Below are positions 22,346 to 35,015 of a stretch of 64,000 bases of DNA, piece by piece. The stretch is from Amaranthus tricolor (taxonomy: Eukaryota; Streptophyta; Magnoliopsida; Caryophyllales; Amaranthaceae): positions 21,509,406 to 21,573,405 of the forward strand of contig NC_080058.1 in assembly GCF_026212465.1 (NCBI RefSeq). Direction: 5' to 3'. The notes beneath the pieces were generated by a model that was given only the letters and a program-made list of their open reading frames with translations, was not told where the DNA came from and made no database searches. The position numbers and the translations under genes were made by a program. Positions within the stretch are counted from its first letter, which is position 1. Each line of letters starts with the position of its first letter.

Positions 22346-22904
22346 CCACGACCCAACCACAACTTACCATATTCTTCTGCACAACCACCACCAAACCCTC
22401 CTCCAAACCATGATTACCTTTCCACTAAAGTGAGCTCTCTCGCTCAACCAAACCAAACCTTTTCCTAAATCAATCAGACCTTGATTACCCAAATGCAACA
22501 ATTTTAAGCCCAACAGAAAATGTTTTGAGTCTCAAATTGCTTAGTTGGCCCACCCACTCCCATTATTGCTATTTCCATTCAACCCTCAACCAAACCCATC
22601 CACCCAACCTCCATCACTTAACACCCCATACTCCAACCCTAACCATCGTTAATTTTAAGCCGATCTACCTTCGATCGGGAACTTCATACTCTGCTCCGGT
22701 TGTGGCTCCAAGGAGTGATTTTGGGGAAGGTTCTTCAAGTGTATGCCGAGCGTGGGGTAACCTTGAGAGGGGAGAAGAAGAGGAAGATATTAAAAAGGGG
22801 AGCGAGAAGAAGAATTAGAAGAAGGAAGAGAGACGAAAAAGTTGGATGAAGAAGAGAAGTCGAAGATAATTCAAGAAAGAAGGAAATTTGAGCGTCTACA
22901 TGCC

Positions 22905-23539
22905 CCCTACTACCTTTTGCATACAAAGTGGTGGAAAAATAGTTGCAAGACAAGTTTTTTAAATTCCTTGAGCATTTGAGAAAACTTGATATGAAAATCC
23001 CATTTATGGAGGCAATGGAACAAATGCCTCAAGATGCCAAGTACTTGTAAACTCTCTTGGGGAACAAAAAGACGCTTGAGAGCGAAGTGGTAAATTTTCC
23101 GGAGAAAGTGAGTGTCATCATCCAAGGCACATGGGCCAAGAAAGAAAAAACTAGCGGACCTTTTGTGCTCCCGGTCACCCTTTGAAAACTCAATTCTAAG
23201 GGAGCACTTGCTGATCTTATGGCCTCTATTACCCTTATGCCGATGTCTATTACGAAGTAACTCAGTTTTGAGTTCAAGCCATCCAATAAAACCATCCAAC
23301 TTGGCGATCTTAGCATCGGAGTGCATCTTGGGAAGTTTAAGGACCTACCTATCCAACTGGGAAACATTGTTGTCCCATGTGATTTTTTTGTTCTTGAAAT
23401 GGATCCATACACTCCCCTCATCCTTGGGAGAAATGTTCAAAAGACCCTAGGCGCCCTGATCGACTGTGAATCAAAGACTATTACCATAAGGGTAGCTAAG
23501 GAGAAGGTTGTGTTTGCTTTTGCCAAGTCTTCTGAATAG
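22905..23539 (+). pseudogene. Aspartic protease region of the Athila-like element, broken
   Basis: Reads LRKLDMKIPFMEAMEQMPQD, then ALADLMASITLMPMSI, IQLGDLSIGVH and DPYTPLILGRNVQKTLGALI, the standard wording of Athila protease regions. The catalytic site reads DLMAS instead of DLGAS, so this copy has lost the glycine, and stops lie upstream. No RT, RNase H or integrase follows. Confidence 0.8.
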
Positions 23540-23556
23540 CCCATGGTCGAGCAAAT

Positions 23557-23990
23557 TTGTTTTCTAAGGGTGTTGAGAGTATGGTCGAGAAAAAGGTTGA
23601 AGGGAATGTTGTTCCTATTACCCCATTGTTTGAGGAGGTGTTTGATGATGATGAGCAGATGAAGGAAAATGTTGTTTCTAAAGCTGTGAAGAAGATTGTT
23701 TCGAAGCATGATGATAATGACGATGCTGAGGGCACAGTCAAGCAAGCCGGCAAGAGAAAGGGAGTTTGAAAAAGAAGAAAACCCAAAAAGAGAAAGATGG
23801 TTCCAATTTGGCTTGGGGGAGCCCCGCATAATAGTCCACCTCCAAATGACCCCGGTTCTATTTTGCTTACCTCCACCACTGCTGCTCGATGGAGATTTCT
23901 AGGTCACAATGCTAGAGGTGATGGGGATACTACAAGTGAATCCACTCCTAGCGCAGGTATGGTTTTTTTGTTTTCCTTTTTTGTCTGAGT
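23557..23990 (+). pseudogene. Charged C-terminal gag-protease extension, broken
   Basis: Acidic and lysine-rich frame (EEVFDDDEQMKENVVSKAVK, KHDDNDDAEG) followed after a stop and a shift by a proline/threonine-rich part. I do not recognise a domain. It occupies the place where pol would begin, so the element seems to be naturally without pol. Confidence 0.5.
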
Positions 23991-25571
23991 TGGTGGCTAG
24001 CTGTGTCGAACTTTCGGACGTTAAAAAAAAGTACTTACGGAAGATAACCTAGAGTTAGCTTAGCTGTTTTCATGCTTTGCTATAGTTTCAATAATGTTGA
24101 TCTTTCTTCCTTTTGGTTTTCTTATTCATCTCTTTTAAGCATAGAGACGAATCTTGAGCTGGCTTGGAGGAGGGTTCTTGCGCTTTCAAAGCTTCGAAAG
24201 ATCTGCATTATTGTCACTATTGTTTTGCTTTTTTTCATAGTTTTTGCAAGTTTAGTTTTTGTTCTCAATGAAATGTTTTGAGTTGTGAAACTAGCATGCA
24301 AGCTTCTGCTGTGTACATTCTTGTGGTCTTATGCATACTCATGTTTTCCTAGCCCTGTGCCTGTTTTGGGACCGAGTGATTATTTGTTTTCCACCTGACT
24401 TGGGGGATTTAGGCTTTCTTAGTTGGTGGCTTGCATGACTACCTATGGAGGCGAATTTCGACTAGCTGGTTAGGATTGAGCCTTCTTGGACTCCATCGTG
24501 AGTCACATGCTTTTGAGTGCTACTTAAGGAGTCTAAGTATTGTGTCTGTTCTCCTCCATCATAGTCTGCTTTTCTAAAGGCTAAGGATGATAAAATGTTT
24601 TAAGTTATAAGCTATATAGTCAAATTGCCTACCATAGACATTGATTAAATTTAAGTTAAGCCAAGTTTTTGCCTTTACCTTTTCTTTTGTAGCTACACTA
24701 TTCAACTCCACATAAGCCAAATATTCCCTCTCTTGACTTAGAGGATTGCTAAATGATGATGGTGGAGTTTGTGTGCATTGCATTATGTTGTAGGCTTTTG
24801 GTTAGCATAATGGTTGTTGGTTTGACATAACTCTATACATTTATATATTGCTCAGTTGTTCCTCCCCTTTTCCTCTTGTGCTTTACAAAGAGATTATTAT
24901 ATATATACACATTCATTGAGTGACGAAACCTTCCTCTTGTTCTACATAGAGACTTATATATTTATCCATTAAACAAGGAAATCAATGAAAGAAAGGGATA
25001 TAAGCATTAAAAACATAAAAGGAGAAAATGTGATGAAATAAAATTTTTTTTTAGTATTCTATGATAAAGTTCATTTGTGCTATGTATGAGTCCTTTGGGT
25101 TAGTATCATAATTGGACGTGGTGTTAGTTGGTTTTATTGTCTTGAATTGCTTGCTATCCTCTACTTTAGCGCTACATTTCACAAATGTATCCCACCTTAA
25201 CCGTAGCCTACATTACAACCCTTCACAAACATGTTCTACATAATCTAATTAGTATGTTTTGTGCTGGAGAGTAGATATATATGATACAATTCCCAAGACT
25301 TCTTCCTATTAGGTGTATGATTCCCGCTTAATGTTTTGTCGGAAGATTATGAGCAAAACATATCCCAAAATAAACACACAAGCGTCATTAGATATTCTCA
25401 AATCTTTTTGAAAATAACCTAAGGAGTGTAGACTTGTGACCTCCTCAGGTAGTGGGTGGCATGGCCTTTATTGTAGCATGCTTAGCAATCCCGAGTTCGT
25501 GGAACGAGATTGGTATTGCGCTCTCTTGAGCCCATTGTACTTGCGCACCTATGGCTAGAGAAGAGTCTTGC
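23991..25571 (+). other. Non-coding tail of the Athila-like element, shared with the LARD
   Basis: From about 24250 to 25571 it is the inverted counterpart of 10490-11830. The similarity ends abruptly at GAAGAGTCTTGCT (25571), where the CACTA subterminal region starts. No polypurine tract or 3' LTR remains, so the element is cut off here. Confidence 0.7.
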
Positions 25572-25860
25572 TTGTAATTTGCTGCTTGTCATTTGCTACG
25601 GTTATCCTTAGACGCAACATTAAATAGCAAAAAGAATTTAGAAAAAAATAATTAATTAATTGTTGCGGTTTTACATGAGCCCGCAGCAAATATTCAGTTG
25701 GACTATCAATTGCTGCGGTTATACTATTGCCCGCAGCAAATAGCTCATTTCACAATACTCAATTGCTGCGGTTAGGTATATGCCCGCAGCAAATACGCAT
25801 TTCACAATACTCAATTGCTGCAGTTTTGTTGTATGCCCGCAGCAAATATACTCTTTCATT
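25572..25860 (+). repeat. CACTA subterminal repeats
   Basis: Four units about 50 bp apart each contain an inverted pair, TTGCTGCGGT and GCCCGCAGCAAA (one is TTGTTGCGG, one TTGCTGCAG), separated by AATACTCAATT-type linkers. A further degraded TTTGCTACGG occurs near 25593. Clustered short direct and inverted motifs at the ends are the known binding sites of the TNPA-type protein in CACTA elements. That role is inferred here. Confidence 0.7.
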
Positions 25861-26533
25861 TCACAAAAATTAAAACCCGCCATTTTCATTTCACAAATAT
25901 ATTTTACTACTGTTGTATTCTCTCAAGCAAACCCACCATTTTCGCCATTCAACGTTTCATTCTTCATCTTCATCTTCTTCTAAAAACCATAAATTCTTCA
26001 TCATCTGCTGCTTTCTTCGCAAACTGATTCATAAACCCATTGAAAAACACTCGAAAAACACTACTGTTATACGTAACTGCTTCTTCAACCTGTTCTTCAT
26101 CTTCTTGGTTCAGAAATCCATGAAATTTGGTCTTGTTCATCTTCAAAACCCACGACATTAATATTTTTTCTCATTTTAATTTGTTAAGCATTTAAGTTTT
26201 GCAAGATATTCATGAAAACACTCGAAATTTAGGGCAACTGTTTGTATACTAATTTTGTTTCTTTGTTTTTCGTTGTAGATAACATAACCCACGAAATCAA
26301 GGTAATTATATTTATTTTACTAATTTGCAAGTTCATATCTTTATCGTTTAACATGTAATTTAGTAATTTAGTGCTAAAGATATCAATTTATTTGTGAATT
26401 TTACATCATTCAAGTTTATGTTATTAGTTTGTTAAATATTTGTGTAATTCGTTAAAAATGTGGTTTGTTGTTATATTTATGTCTTTAACTATTAGAATTA
26501 GAATATGATTTTATTTACAATGTAGTGCTTAAT
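25861..26533 (+). other. CACTA 5' leader with a small intron/exon structure
   Basis: AT-rich leader. TTCGTTGTAG followed by AAATCAAGGTAATTATA (26270-26305) looks like an intron acceptor, a short exon and a donor. The intron continues across the gypsy insertion and would end at CACACTAATTAGG (38227-38239), just before the transposase ATG. TSD TTAAT is 26529-26533. Confidence 0.5.
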
Positions 26534-28553
26534 TGTAACACATGAGCCAAATCCTACTCATGGGTGTGTTACCGCCACATCTATTTCTAATAAAATAAAT
26601 GTAAGGCTTAACGACTAAGAAATAACTTAATAATTTTAAAACCAACAATGGGTCTTACAACATAAGAAAAGATTGGAACGTAATTTGTATCCATATAAAA
26701 TTTAAACAACCTAACGTAAAATTTAAACTGAAATACGACTCTAATAAAAGCTATATTTATAAGTGATCCTCACTCCATGATTCCCATGCAATTAATAACC
26801 TGCAACATAAGAATGCAAGAAAAACAAGGGAAAAACTCCCAAAATCAGAAAATTAAGTAATTCCAACTCCATCCCGTAAGACAATTAAGTTTGAAAATGA
26901 TTTAAGAAAATAAAATATAATAAAATTGAAAATAATTTTAGAAAATAAGTAATAGCCGAGTTTAAAAGAAAAATAATTTGAGAAAAAAAAAATATATAAT
27001 ATCACATAAACCAATTTATTAATTTGATATTTAATAATGACAAACACATAATCAAATTTTTTAATTTGAGGGAACAAGAACGCCAGTAGGTCTAGGCTTT
27101 ACCCCTATACCTACTTCATCAAGAGGTCGTCACCCCAAATAATTCAAGGCCAACAGAGTAGTCTCAGGGAACCCTAGTGTGCACACCCCTTCTACTTGGA
27201 TCACAACAAATAGAAGGAAGACCAAATATCGTATCAAGTATCAGAAATAATAATACCTGTAGGCAGCTATACTAACCAAACAGGACAACCTGTTCATCAC
27301 CCTTATACTTGGATCACAAAAAATATAAGAGCTTCATTTCCCTCATGTTACACTTTACGTGATTTAATATATTTAATAATTAGTCGCGAGCACACAAACA
27401 TACATTATACATTTTATTTTATGATCATAATTTTTCCCAATAAATATATATCTCAGGAATATCCAACTGAAATCTCATTTTTCAAATCATCATTCTAACA
27501 TCAATTGGTGGTAATAGGAATTAATATCATAAACATTTCTCTTTCAAATAAATCGTATCAAATTTCGATATTAAAATAATAATATAAATTTTATCAAAAT
27601 AATAATTATAAATTCAAGTTTGACAAAATAATAGTAATTATAATTTGAGAATATATAAAACATAACATCATATAAAATAATGTCATATAAAATAATGCAT
27701 TGTATTTAAACACATTAATTATCACTTAGCACATAATACTAATGGGATAGTTCTAATTAGATAAACATTGAGAATTTCCTTGTCACGCGATCTTAGACAA
27801 TATACGCTCCTAATAATCTCTGTATACGAATCCGCTGTCTACACGAGAAAAATAATATATCTCAATTTAATACCACGATCAACCCATCGAAATAAATAAA
27901 TTAAATGACTCTTTTTTTATATATATAATTTATTCAAAAAGGTAGTTTCAAAATTTTGTTATAAATATTAAGAGTATTATAAATGATTTTTAAAAGAAAA
28001 GGACAAAAGTTAACATAATAAAATTTAAAAGAAAAAGAAAATAGATAATATTTTATAATAAGTATAATAAGGTTAAAGGAATAAAAAAAAAGAAAATAAG
28101 TGGGGAAAAAACTCACTGTACCACGTATAATAAGGTGCCGGCCGGCGGTGGCTCTAGCGGCCGCCGTCGCATGCCGGTGGTATCTCGGTGACTGCCGTAT
28201 CGCCGGAAAACTAAGGTCAGAAATAATTTTTTTTATCAAATACAAAATGTGTAATTTGGATTGAAATTGGTAAAACAATATTATAAAGAGATGAAATTAC
28301 ATACCCTTAGTATCAAAATCTTGCCTTTTTTTTTTGATTAAATTTTAAGCAATTGCAAGATGGAGGAAGAGTTTGTAGGAGAGAAATAAAGTGTGAGTAA
28401 TAATGTGAATGAAATTAAGGGTGATTGGTTTAATTTATAATAGGTAAATGAGGTTGGTTATAAGATTTAGAGGGAGAAGTGGGAAGTTATTGTTAACGGG
28501 GAGTTATATTTTTATTTTATTTTTTATTTTTTAATTTTTTTTAATTTTCTGAA

Positions 28554-28647
<94 letters not shown>

Positions 28648-28667
28648 GTAAAAAAACGGTTGTTACA
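26534..28667 (-). repeat. 3' LTR of the Tekay-like element
   Basis: Near-identical along its length to 35834-38060. It lacks about 45 bp next to its TGTAACAC start, apparently a deletion between short AACAC repeats. It also lacks the 70-bp purine-rich block present at 37470-37540. An (ATT)n tract lies at 28560-28647, and a GC-rich GGTGCCGGCCGGCGGTGG patch near 28133. Confidence 0.95.
28560..28647. repeat. (ATT)n microsatellite in the 3' LTR
   Basis: About 29 ATT units, at the same place as the tract in the other LTR (37972-38040), so it was present in the RNA template. Confidence 0.97.
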
Positions 28668-28682
28668 TGCACTTCCCCTTAA
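28668..28682 (-). other. Polypurine tract of the Tekay-like element
   Basis: Minus-strand TTAAGGGGAAGTGCA directly precedes the TGTAACAACCG start of the 3' LTR. Confidence 0.75.
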
Positions 28683-28784
28683 AACAAAAGTTCGTCCTCG
28701 AACTTAAAGTTAACTACTGAAGTTTTAAAAGAATATTGAACGGTTTGATAGACTCGCATCACCCCCCTATTTAAAAGGTTTCTT

Positions 28785-30600
28785 CCTCCAAACTCAACGT
28801 ACTTGTTCGAAAAGTTTCGGGTATTGCTTTCTCATGTCAACTTCGGTTTCCCATGTGGCTTCTTCGGTTTGCTGGTTCGTCCATAATATCTTAACCAACT
28901 TAATTTCCTTGTTCTGGGTACATCTTGTTTTTGTATCAAGGATTTTTATTGGCTTTTCTTCAAAGGCAAGGGTTTCAAGTTTTTGATATGGGAAGGGTCA
29001 TGGACATATTTTCGTAGTAGGGATACATGGAAGACATTGTGGACTTTAGCTAGGTTCATAGGTAGGGCTAATCTATAGGCTACTTCCCCAATTCGTTCCA
29101 ATACTTCATAAGGACTTATAAAACGAGGAATCAATTTACCCTTCCTACCAAATCTCATGACACCCTTGGTTGGTGACACTTTGAGCAAAAATTTTTCACC
29201 TACTTCAAACTCTAATGCTCTCCTCCTTTTGTCTGCATACGACTTCTGACGATCTTGCGCTCCCCTCATACGTTCTTGAATCATCCTTACCTTCTTTGTA
29301 GTCTCCTTAATCATGTCTGGTCCTAATCCCAACGACTCATTAACATTATTCCAACATATAGGACTCCTACACTTTCTCCCATATAGGGCTTCGTAAGGTG
29401 CCATTCCTATGCTAGAATGAAAACAATTATTGTAATAAAACTCTACATACATCAAATTATCCTCCCAAGATCCACCAAAATCCATAACACATGCTCTTAA
29501 CAAATCCTCAAGAGTCTGATTCGTTCTCTCTATTTGACCATCTGTGGCTGGATGAAATGCAGTACTGAACTTTAGTATCGTGCCCACTGCTTCATGTAGC
29601 ATCTTCTAAAATTTGGACACAAATCTCGAATCTCTATCCGATACAATGTCCTTAGGCACACCATGCAATCTGACTACCTCTGGAAAATACGCGTCTGCCA
29701 TCTGTTGCATTGTCCAAGTATTCTTCATAGCTATAAACCTTGCTGTTTTTGTTAATCGATCCACTATCACCCATATGGCATTCTTCCCTGTTTTTGACTT
29801 TGGCAATCCTACTACAAAGTCCATTGAAATCGACTCCCATTTTCATCGAGGTACTTCTAATGGTTGCAATTTTCCCCCCGGCTTCATATGTTGAATTTTC
29901 ACCTTCTGACACGTTAGACACTTCGCCACAAAGCCTGCTACTTCACGCTTCATGTTAGGCCACCAAAAGTTCTTCTTAAGATCCTTGTACATCTTATCAC
30001 CACCAGGATGTATTGAGTATGGCGAATTATGGGCTTCATTCATAATCTTAGTCTTAAGTTTCTTGTCATGCGGTATGCACCATCTTCTTTTATACTTCAT
30101 TACGCCATTTTCATCAGTTTCAAACTCAAATGCTTGACCATCCTCGTTTAACTTCTTCAATTTAGTTAACCAGTTATCCGTAACTTGCTTCACTCTAATT
30201 TCCTCAAAAATATCAGATTCAATCGTCATTCCATTCAATTGAGTACCCACATATCCATATTCTACCATTTCTATGTTCATCCTACGAATCTCTTCACACA
30301 ACTCATCTGCTAAAATTAATGCATTCATTATATGACTTGACTTCCTACTCAAAGCATCAGCTACTTTGTTTGCCTTTCCTTCACAATACTTCAAATGCTG
30401 ATCATAATCCTTAATGAGTTCTAACCATCGTCTTTGTCTCATATTCAACTCCTTTTGAGTGTACAAGAACCTCAAACTTTTGTGATCAGTATAAATCTTG
30501 CACTTCACTCCAAATAAATAATGTCTCCAAATTTTCAATGCAAAGACTACAGCTCCCAATTCTAAGTCATGTGTGGGGTAATTCTTCTCATGCGGCTTAA
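28785..30600 (-). pseudogene. RNase H C-terminus, integrase and chromodomain of the Tekay-like element, broken
   Basis: From 30600 leftward: [16 protein letters not shown] and [10 protein letters not shown] (RNase H), then the integrase finger (H..H and CLTCQKVK near 29905). The core has MDFVVGLPKS, SDRDSRF and DGQIERTNQ, i.e. the D, D and E positions. The C-terminal part reads LAKVHNVFHVSLLRKYVHDP. After a frameshift near 28960 a chromodomain-like stretch follows (EIKLVKILWTNQ, EEATWETE) ending near 28785. The chromodomain is known to steer such elements to chromatin. Stops at about 29840 and 29604 separate the parts. Confidence 0.95.
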
Positions 30601-31480
30601 GTTGTCGTGAAGTATATGCTACTACTTTCCCATCTTACATCAACACACAACCTAGTCCATTCTTAGATGCATCTGTATAAACCTCATATTCCCCACTTTC
30701 ATTCGGTAAGGTCAGCACAGGAGCAAAGGTAAGCCTTGATTTCAACTCTTGGAATGCCGCTTCACACTTCTCATCCCATTGAAACTTAGTGGTCTTCTTC
30801 ATCAAATCAGCGATAGGTTGAGCGATTCTCGAGAAATTTTTCACAAATCTCCTATAGTATCCGGCTAGTCCTAAGAAACTTCTCACTTCTGTCACATTAG
30901 TGGGTGTAGGCCAATCCATTACTGCTTGAACCTTCGAGGGATCTACCATTACTCCATCCTTTGTAATTACATGCCCCAAAAATGCTACCTTTTCCAACCA
31001 GAATTCACATTTTGAAAACTTGACAAACAACTTATTCTCTCTTAAAATCTCTAAAACTTTCCTCAAATGATCCTCATGCTCTTCTCGATTCATAGAGTAC
31101 ACTAAGATATCATCAATAAAAACAACTACAAACTTATCCAAATAAGGCTGAAAAGTCCTATTCATAAGGTCCATAAAGACAGCAGGCGCATTAGTGAGTC
31201 CAAAGGGCATGACTGTGAACTCATAATGGCCATACCTCGTTCGAAAAGCTGTTTTGGCTATATCCTCTTCTGTAATTCGTAATTGATGATAACTTGATCT
31301 CAAATCAATCTTTGAAAATACTCCTGCACCCCTAAGTTGATCGAATAGATCCTCAATTCTAGGAAGTGGATACTTATTCTTCACTGTCACACTATTTAAA
31401 TCCCTATAGTCAATACATAGTCTCAATGTTCCGTCTTTCTTCCTAACAAATAACACTGGGCCTTCCTAAGGTGATACACT
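30601..31480 (-). pseudogene. Reverse transcriptase of the Tekay-like element
   Basis: Complete RT fold: [61 protein letters not shown] (catalytic IDD), GHVITKDG, and the RNase H start [16 protein letters not shown] stop at 30635 follows CVLM, apparently a CAA to TAA change, and another near 31470 cuts it from the protease frame. Confidence 0.96.
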
Positions 31481-31524
31481 TGGTCTTATATATCCGTTAT
31501 CCAACAAATCCTCAAGTTGTACCT

Positions 31525-32205
31525 TCAACTCTTATAACTCGGCAGGTTCCATCCTATAAGGGGCCTTTGAAATGGTCCTGTTCCGGGAACTAAGTCAATC
31601 TTGAAGTCTAACTCTCTCATAGGTGGCATCTTTGGAATCTCATCTGGGAACACATCAACACACTCTTTAACTACAGGTATCTCTCCTATCTCGTCCTCTT
31701 TCATGTTTGTGTCCTTTACATGGCACAAATATACGGGGTAGCTTTTCCTAAGATGGGTCTGGAGATTTAAGGCGGAGATAAGCTTGGCCTTTGGTGGCTC
31801 GAAAGTAGTTTCTTGGTAGGTTAGTTTATTTCCCTTAGGGCCTCTAAAGGTAATTCTCTGTTTAGCACAGTTGATTTTTGCCTGATACTTCTTTAACCAA
31901 TCCATTCCCAAAACCAAATCGAAGTCTTTTAAATTAAACTCGATAAGGTTCACGGGTAGTTCGGTTTCAGAGATAATAATAGGCATACCCAAGTAAAGGT
32001 TCTTACTGAGAAAGGTTTCACCTGAGGGTGTGGTTACCTTCGCTTGACATGAGGAAGAAGGTTTAAAGGAATGTTTTTCGATAAAAGATTTAGATAAAAA
32101 GGAATGTGAAGCTCCAGAATCAAAGAGTACAAAAGCAGGTTTAGAGTTTACAAGGAAAGTACCCGTCACAATGTTGGCGTCCGACTCAACTTCACTCTTG
32201 CTCAT
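31525..32205 (-). pseudogene. Aspartic protease region of the Tekay-like element
   Basis: 226 codons open. It contains PAFVLFDSGASHSFLS (catalytic DSGAS), FDLVLGMDWLKKYQAKINC, and the linker VVKECVDVFPDEIPKMPPMR leading to RT. The frame is lost near 31560 by a shift before the RT. Confidence 0.95.
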
Positions 32206-34731
32206 AACGTGGAGTCTCCCATTGAAAGTGCGTCCTCCATTTCCATTGTTGCCATTGTTGTTCTGATTGTTGTTGGCGTTGTACTTGTCATTTGTTGAAC
32301 CATTTCCTGCTTGAGTATAGTTCGAGCGGTTGTTGTTGAAGTTATGGTTCCTAGATCCTCCTCCATTGTTGTTATAGCCCTTGTTGTGTCCATTCTGCCC
32401 TGGTTAGTTTCCTTCTTGCCTCTTGGGACAATAATTACCCTTATGTCCAGCTTTGCCACAAGCATAACATTTAATTGGTTCGCCTTGACACGTATAGCCC
32501 GAATGGCTCTTCTCACATTTCTTGCAAACCCAAGCCCTCTGTGTAACACCCGAATTTCCTCCCGTCCTTTACGGTTTTGGATTCTTTAAGGGGTTGAAAA
32601 CGGGGTCGAAAATTCAAGGGTGTTACACTCTGGTTGCCATTCCTTTGCTGGTTTTCATTCTGCCTAGGGTTTCGGTAATTCTTATCGTTATGTCCTCCTC
32701 CGTGGTGATTGTTCCTAACATTACCCCCATAGTTACCAAAACAAGGTCTTTTATCATTACTTTGACTATCAGCATTGCTTTGATCTTTCCTCTTGTTCCT
32801 TCCCAACACATCTTCTTCTCTTTGTAAGATCCTCTCCATGTTACAAGCCTTAGAATAAGCCTCTGCAAGGGTAGATGAGGTACTTCCTCCTAACCTAGTT
32901 TGTATCCTGAAAGCTAAACCATCCTTAAATTTTTGTGCCTTAGAAACTTCATCAGGGACCATGTTAGGGCAAAACTTAGTGTTGGCCTCTTAAGGTTTTG
33001 ATGATGACTTCACTTTTAAATAAACAAACATATTTTTAAGAGATTGTTTTGTAGGTATATATCCGATTTAGTTTGAATCGTTGATGAAGCCTATGACTTG
33101 GTTCGTGGAAGATGTACATGTCTTAATATGTCCAAGATGTTAGATAAGTGTTATAATGTTCAAAGTAGACGTACAGTCTACTGTTTCTAAAATGAACATT
33201 CTGACTGAAGTTGAAGCTGGAGACAGTACGTTGTTTCCACGTAGCAGGTCTGGAGAATAACATCGACTGAAAAATTGCGAATTAATTATTTTCTGTTTTT
33301 AAGTTGATGTAATGGTTTAGAATTAATTTAATTGCTTAAATTAATTAGTAAGTTAATTGGCTAATCTATTTTTAGGTTTTCTAAAAATAGCCCAAGACTT
33401 TTTCTTAATTAGATTTAGATCTCCTATTTTTTAGGATCTTATGTTTTTAACTCCTATGCTATTTTTAGCATTAAGGAAACTGATTTTTCTTTGAGCAAAT
33501 AACAGCCGGACACTTTCTTAATTCCACCACCTTTTGTTTTGAGAACGTGGGGTAGTGGAGGTATGTTTGAGATAGTGGACGTTATGCTTATGGTAACTGC
33601 TGGCTGTTCCCACTATAAATAGAAGGGACTTTGCTCGAACCAAAATCCATCAAAGAGAAAAAAAGTGTCCATAAAAGGGAGATCATCTTAAGAAAAATAT
33701 TTTAAGTTTTCCAATGCCAATTAATTTATTATATTTTTCTTAAGTAATTATTTTAATTTTTATCCTCTTGAGAAATGGCCTTGTAAGGGTTGATGTGTGA
33801 TTTGTTGTAACTAGACTTGTGGGAAGTCTAAGGGAATTAGAGAAAAGAAACGTGAGAAGAGAAAGAGAAAGAGAGAATAGAGAAAGAGAATTAGGCCTAG
33901 AGTAGAGAAGCTTCAAGTGAAGCAAACATTGTTTTGTGTAATTGTAATTAATTGCCTAAACATAGTGAGAATTTTGAAATCCCGGGGGGTCGTGGTTTTT
34001 CCTTCTTATTAGGCCAAGAAGGTTTCCACGTAAAATCTTTGTCTCTTTTTATTTCTTGCTTCTTAAGTTTAAGTTTTATTTTGTGAGTTAAAATTTCGCA
34101 AGTTAGAGCAAAAAAGTAGTACAACTCAATACACAACAATTCACCCCCCCTCTTGTTGCATTTGATCATCTCTTCATATTCCAACACTTAGCATACTCAT
34201 TAAACTTTTGGGCATATTCCTTGACACTCATAAACTTCCCTTTGTTCGACCTATTGAATTCACTGCACTTTTGTCTCCTAATATGTTCAGGGAAGAATCG
34301 ACCTCTAATAGCAACCTTAAAAGAATCCCAGTCAAAGTTTGGTTGGTTACTAATGGTTTGTCCCTTAGTTTCCCACCATGTGTCAGCATCCACACGTAGC
34401 TAAAACGTAGCTTAGTTAACCTTTTGGGCCTTAGGTGTTCCATTTGCAGTAAAGATTTTCTCCATGTCACGTAACCAATTCTCTAATAGCATAGGGTCCT
34501 CTTTTCCAACAAAGGTAGGGGTTTTAAAGTGGCAATCTTCTTAGCCATGACAGCTTGGGGGTCATCATGTCCATTGTTCATATTGTTAGCTTGGTTTTGC
34601 ACTAATAGTCCTACGTTTTGAGACAACTGCTCAAGTACCCTCACTCTAGCTGCTAATTGTTCAGGTGTTTCGGCCATGTTATTTGCTTGTTGACGCCTGC
34701 GAGATCGAGTGTAAACGTTCGGGTGTTGCAT
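32206..34731 (-). pseudogene. gag of the Tekay-like element, split by a solo LTR
   Basis: The N-terminal part is 34731-34192 (MQHPNVYTRSRRRQQ, then ADTWWETKGQ and KEYAQKFNEYAK). After the solo LTR and its duplication the frame resumes at 32974 with PNMVPDEVSKAQKFKDGL. The nucleocapsid near 32440 reads CYACGKAGHKGNYC, a perfect CCHC knuckle, with a second CKKCEKSHSGYTC just before it. A frameshift near 34500 and others near 32550-32630 break it independently of the LTR. Confidence 0.93.
32980..34186 (+). mobile_element. Solo LTR of a Ty1/copia (Sirevirus-like) element
   Basis: 1207 bp from TGTTGGCCTC to TATTCCAACA with perfect 5-bp duplication CTTAG at 32975-32979 and 34187-34191. It is the same family as the LTRs of the copia at 47165-56263: the start TGTTGGC.TCTTA and TGATGATGACTTCACTT, and the end CACCCCCCCTCTTGTTGC, are shared. 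Loss of the interior by LTR-LTR recombination is the usual origin. Frames read within it are spurious. Confidence 0.97.
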
Positions 34732-35015
34732 AGGCTGCCTATATAAGAAACTAAGCGTTTACTATTAACGTTTCCATCATGTTCATACACACTTATTCTC
34801 AATATTTAAGATTGAAAGAAAGGACAAGGAAACAAATTGCACACACAACATAATAAGACTCATGAAAATATTCATTAATATGAATTTTTAAATAATAATC
34901 CAATGACAATAAATAAAATCAACATTGTTCAAAAATAAAGGCAACTAGCGAAATAATCTAAAGCTAACAAATTCCATCCTATCCTATTTTTCTAGTTAAC
35001 AAGTAAACATCAAAA

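Noticed and set aside
29613..29958. Plus-strand frames across 29.6-30.1 kb
   Set aside because: Antisense shadows of the Tekay-like integrase.
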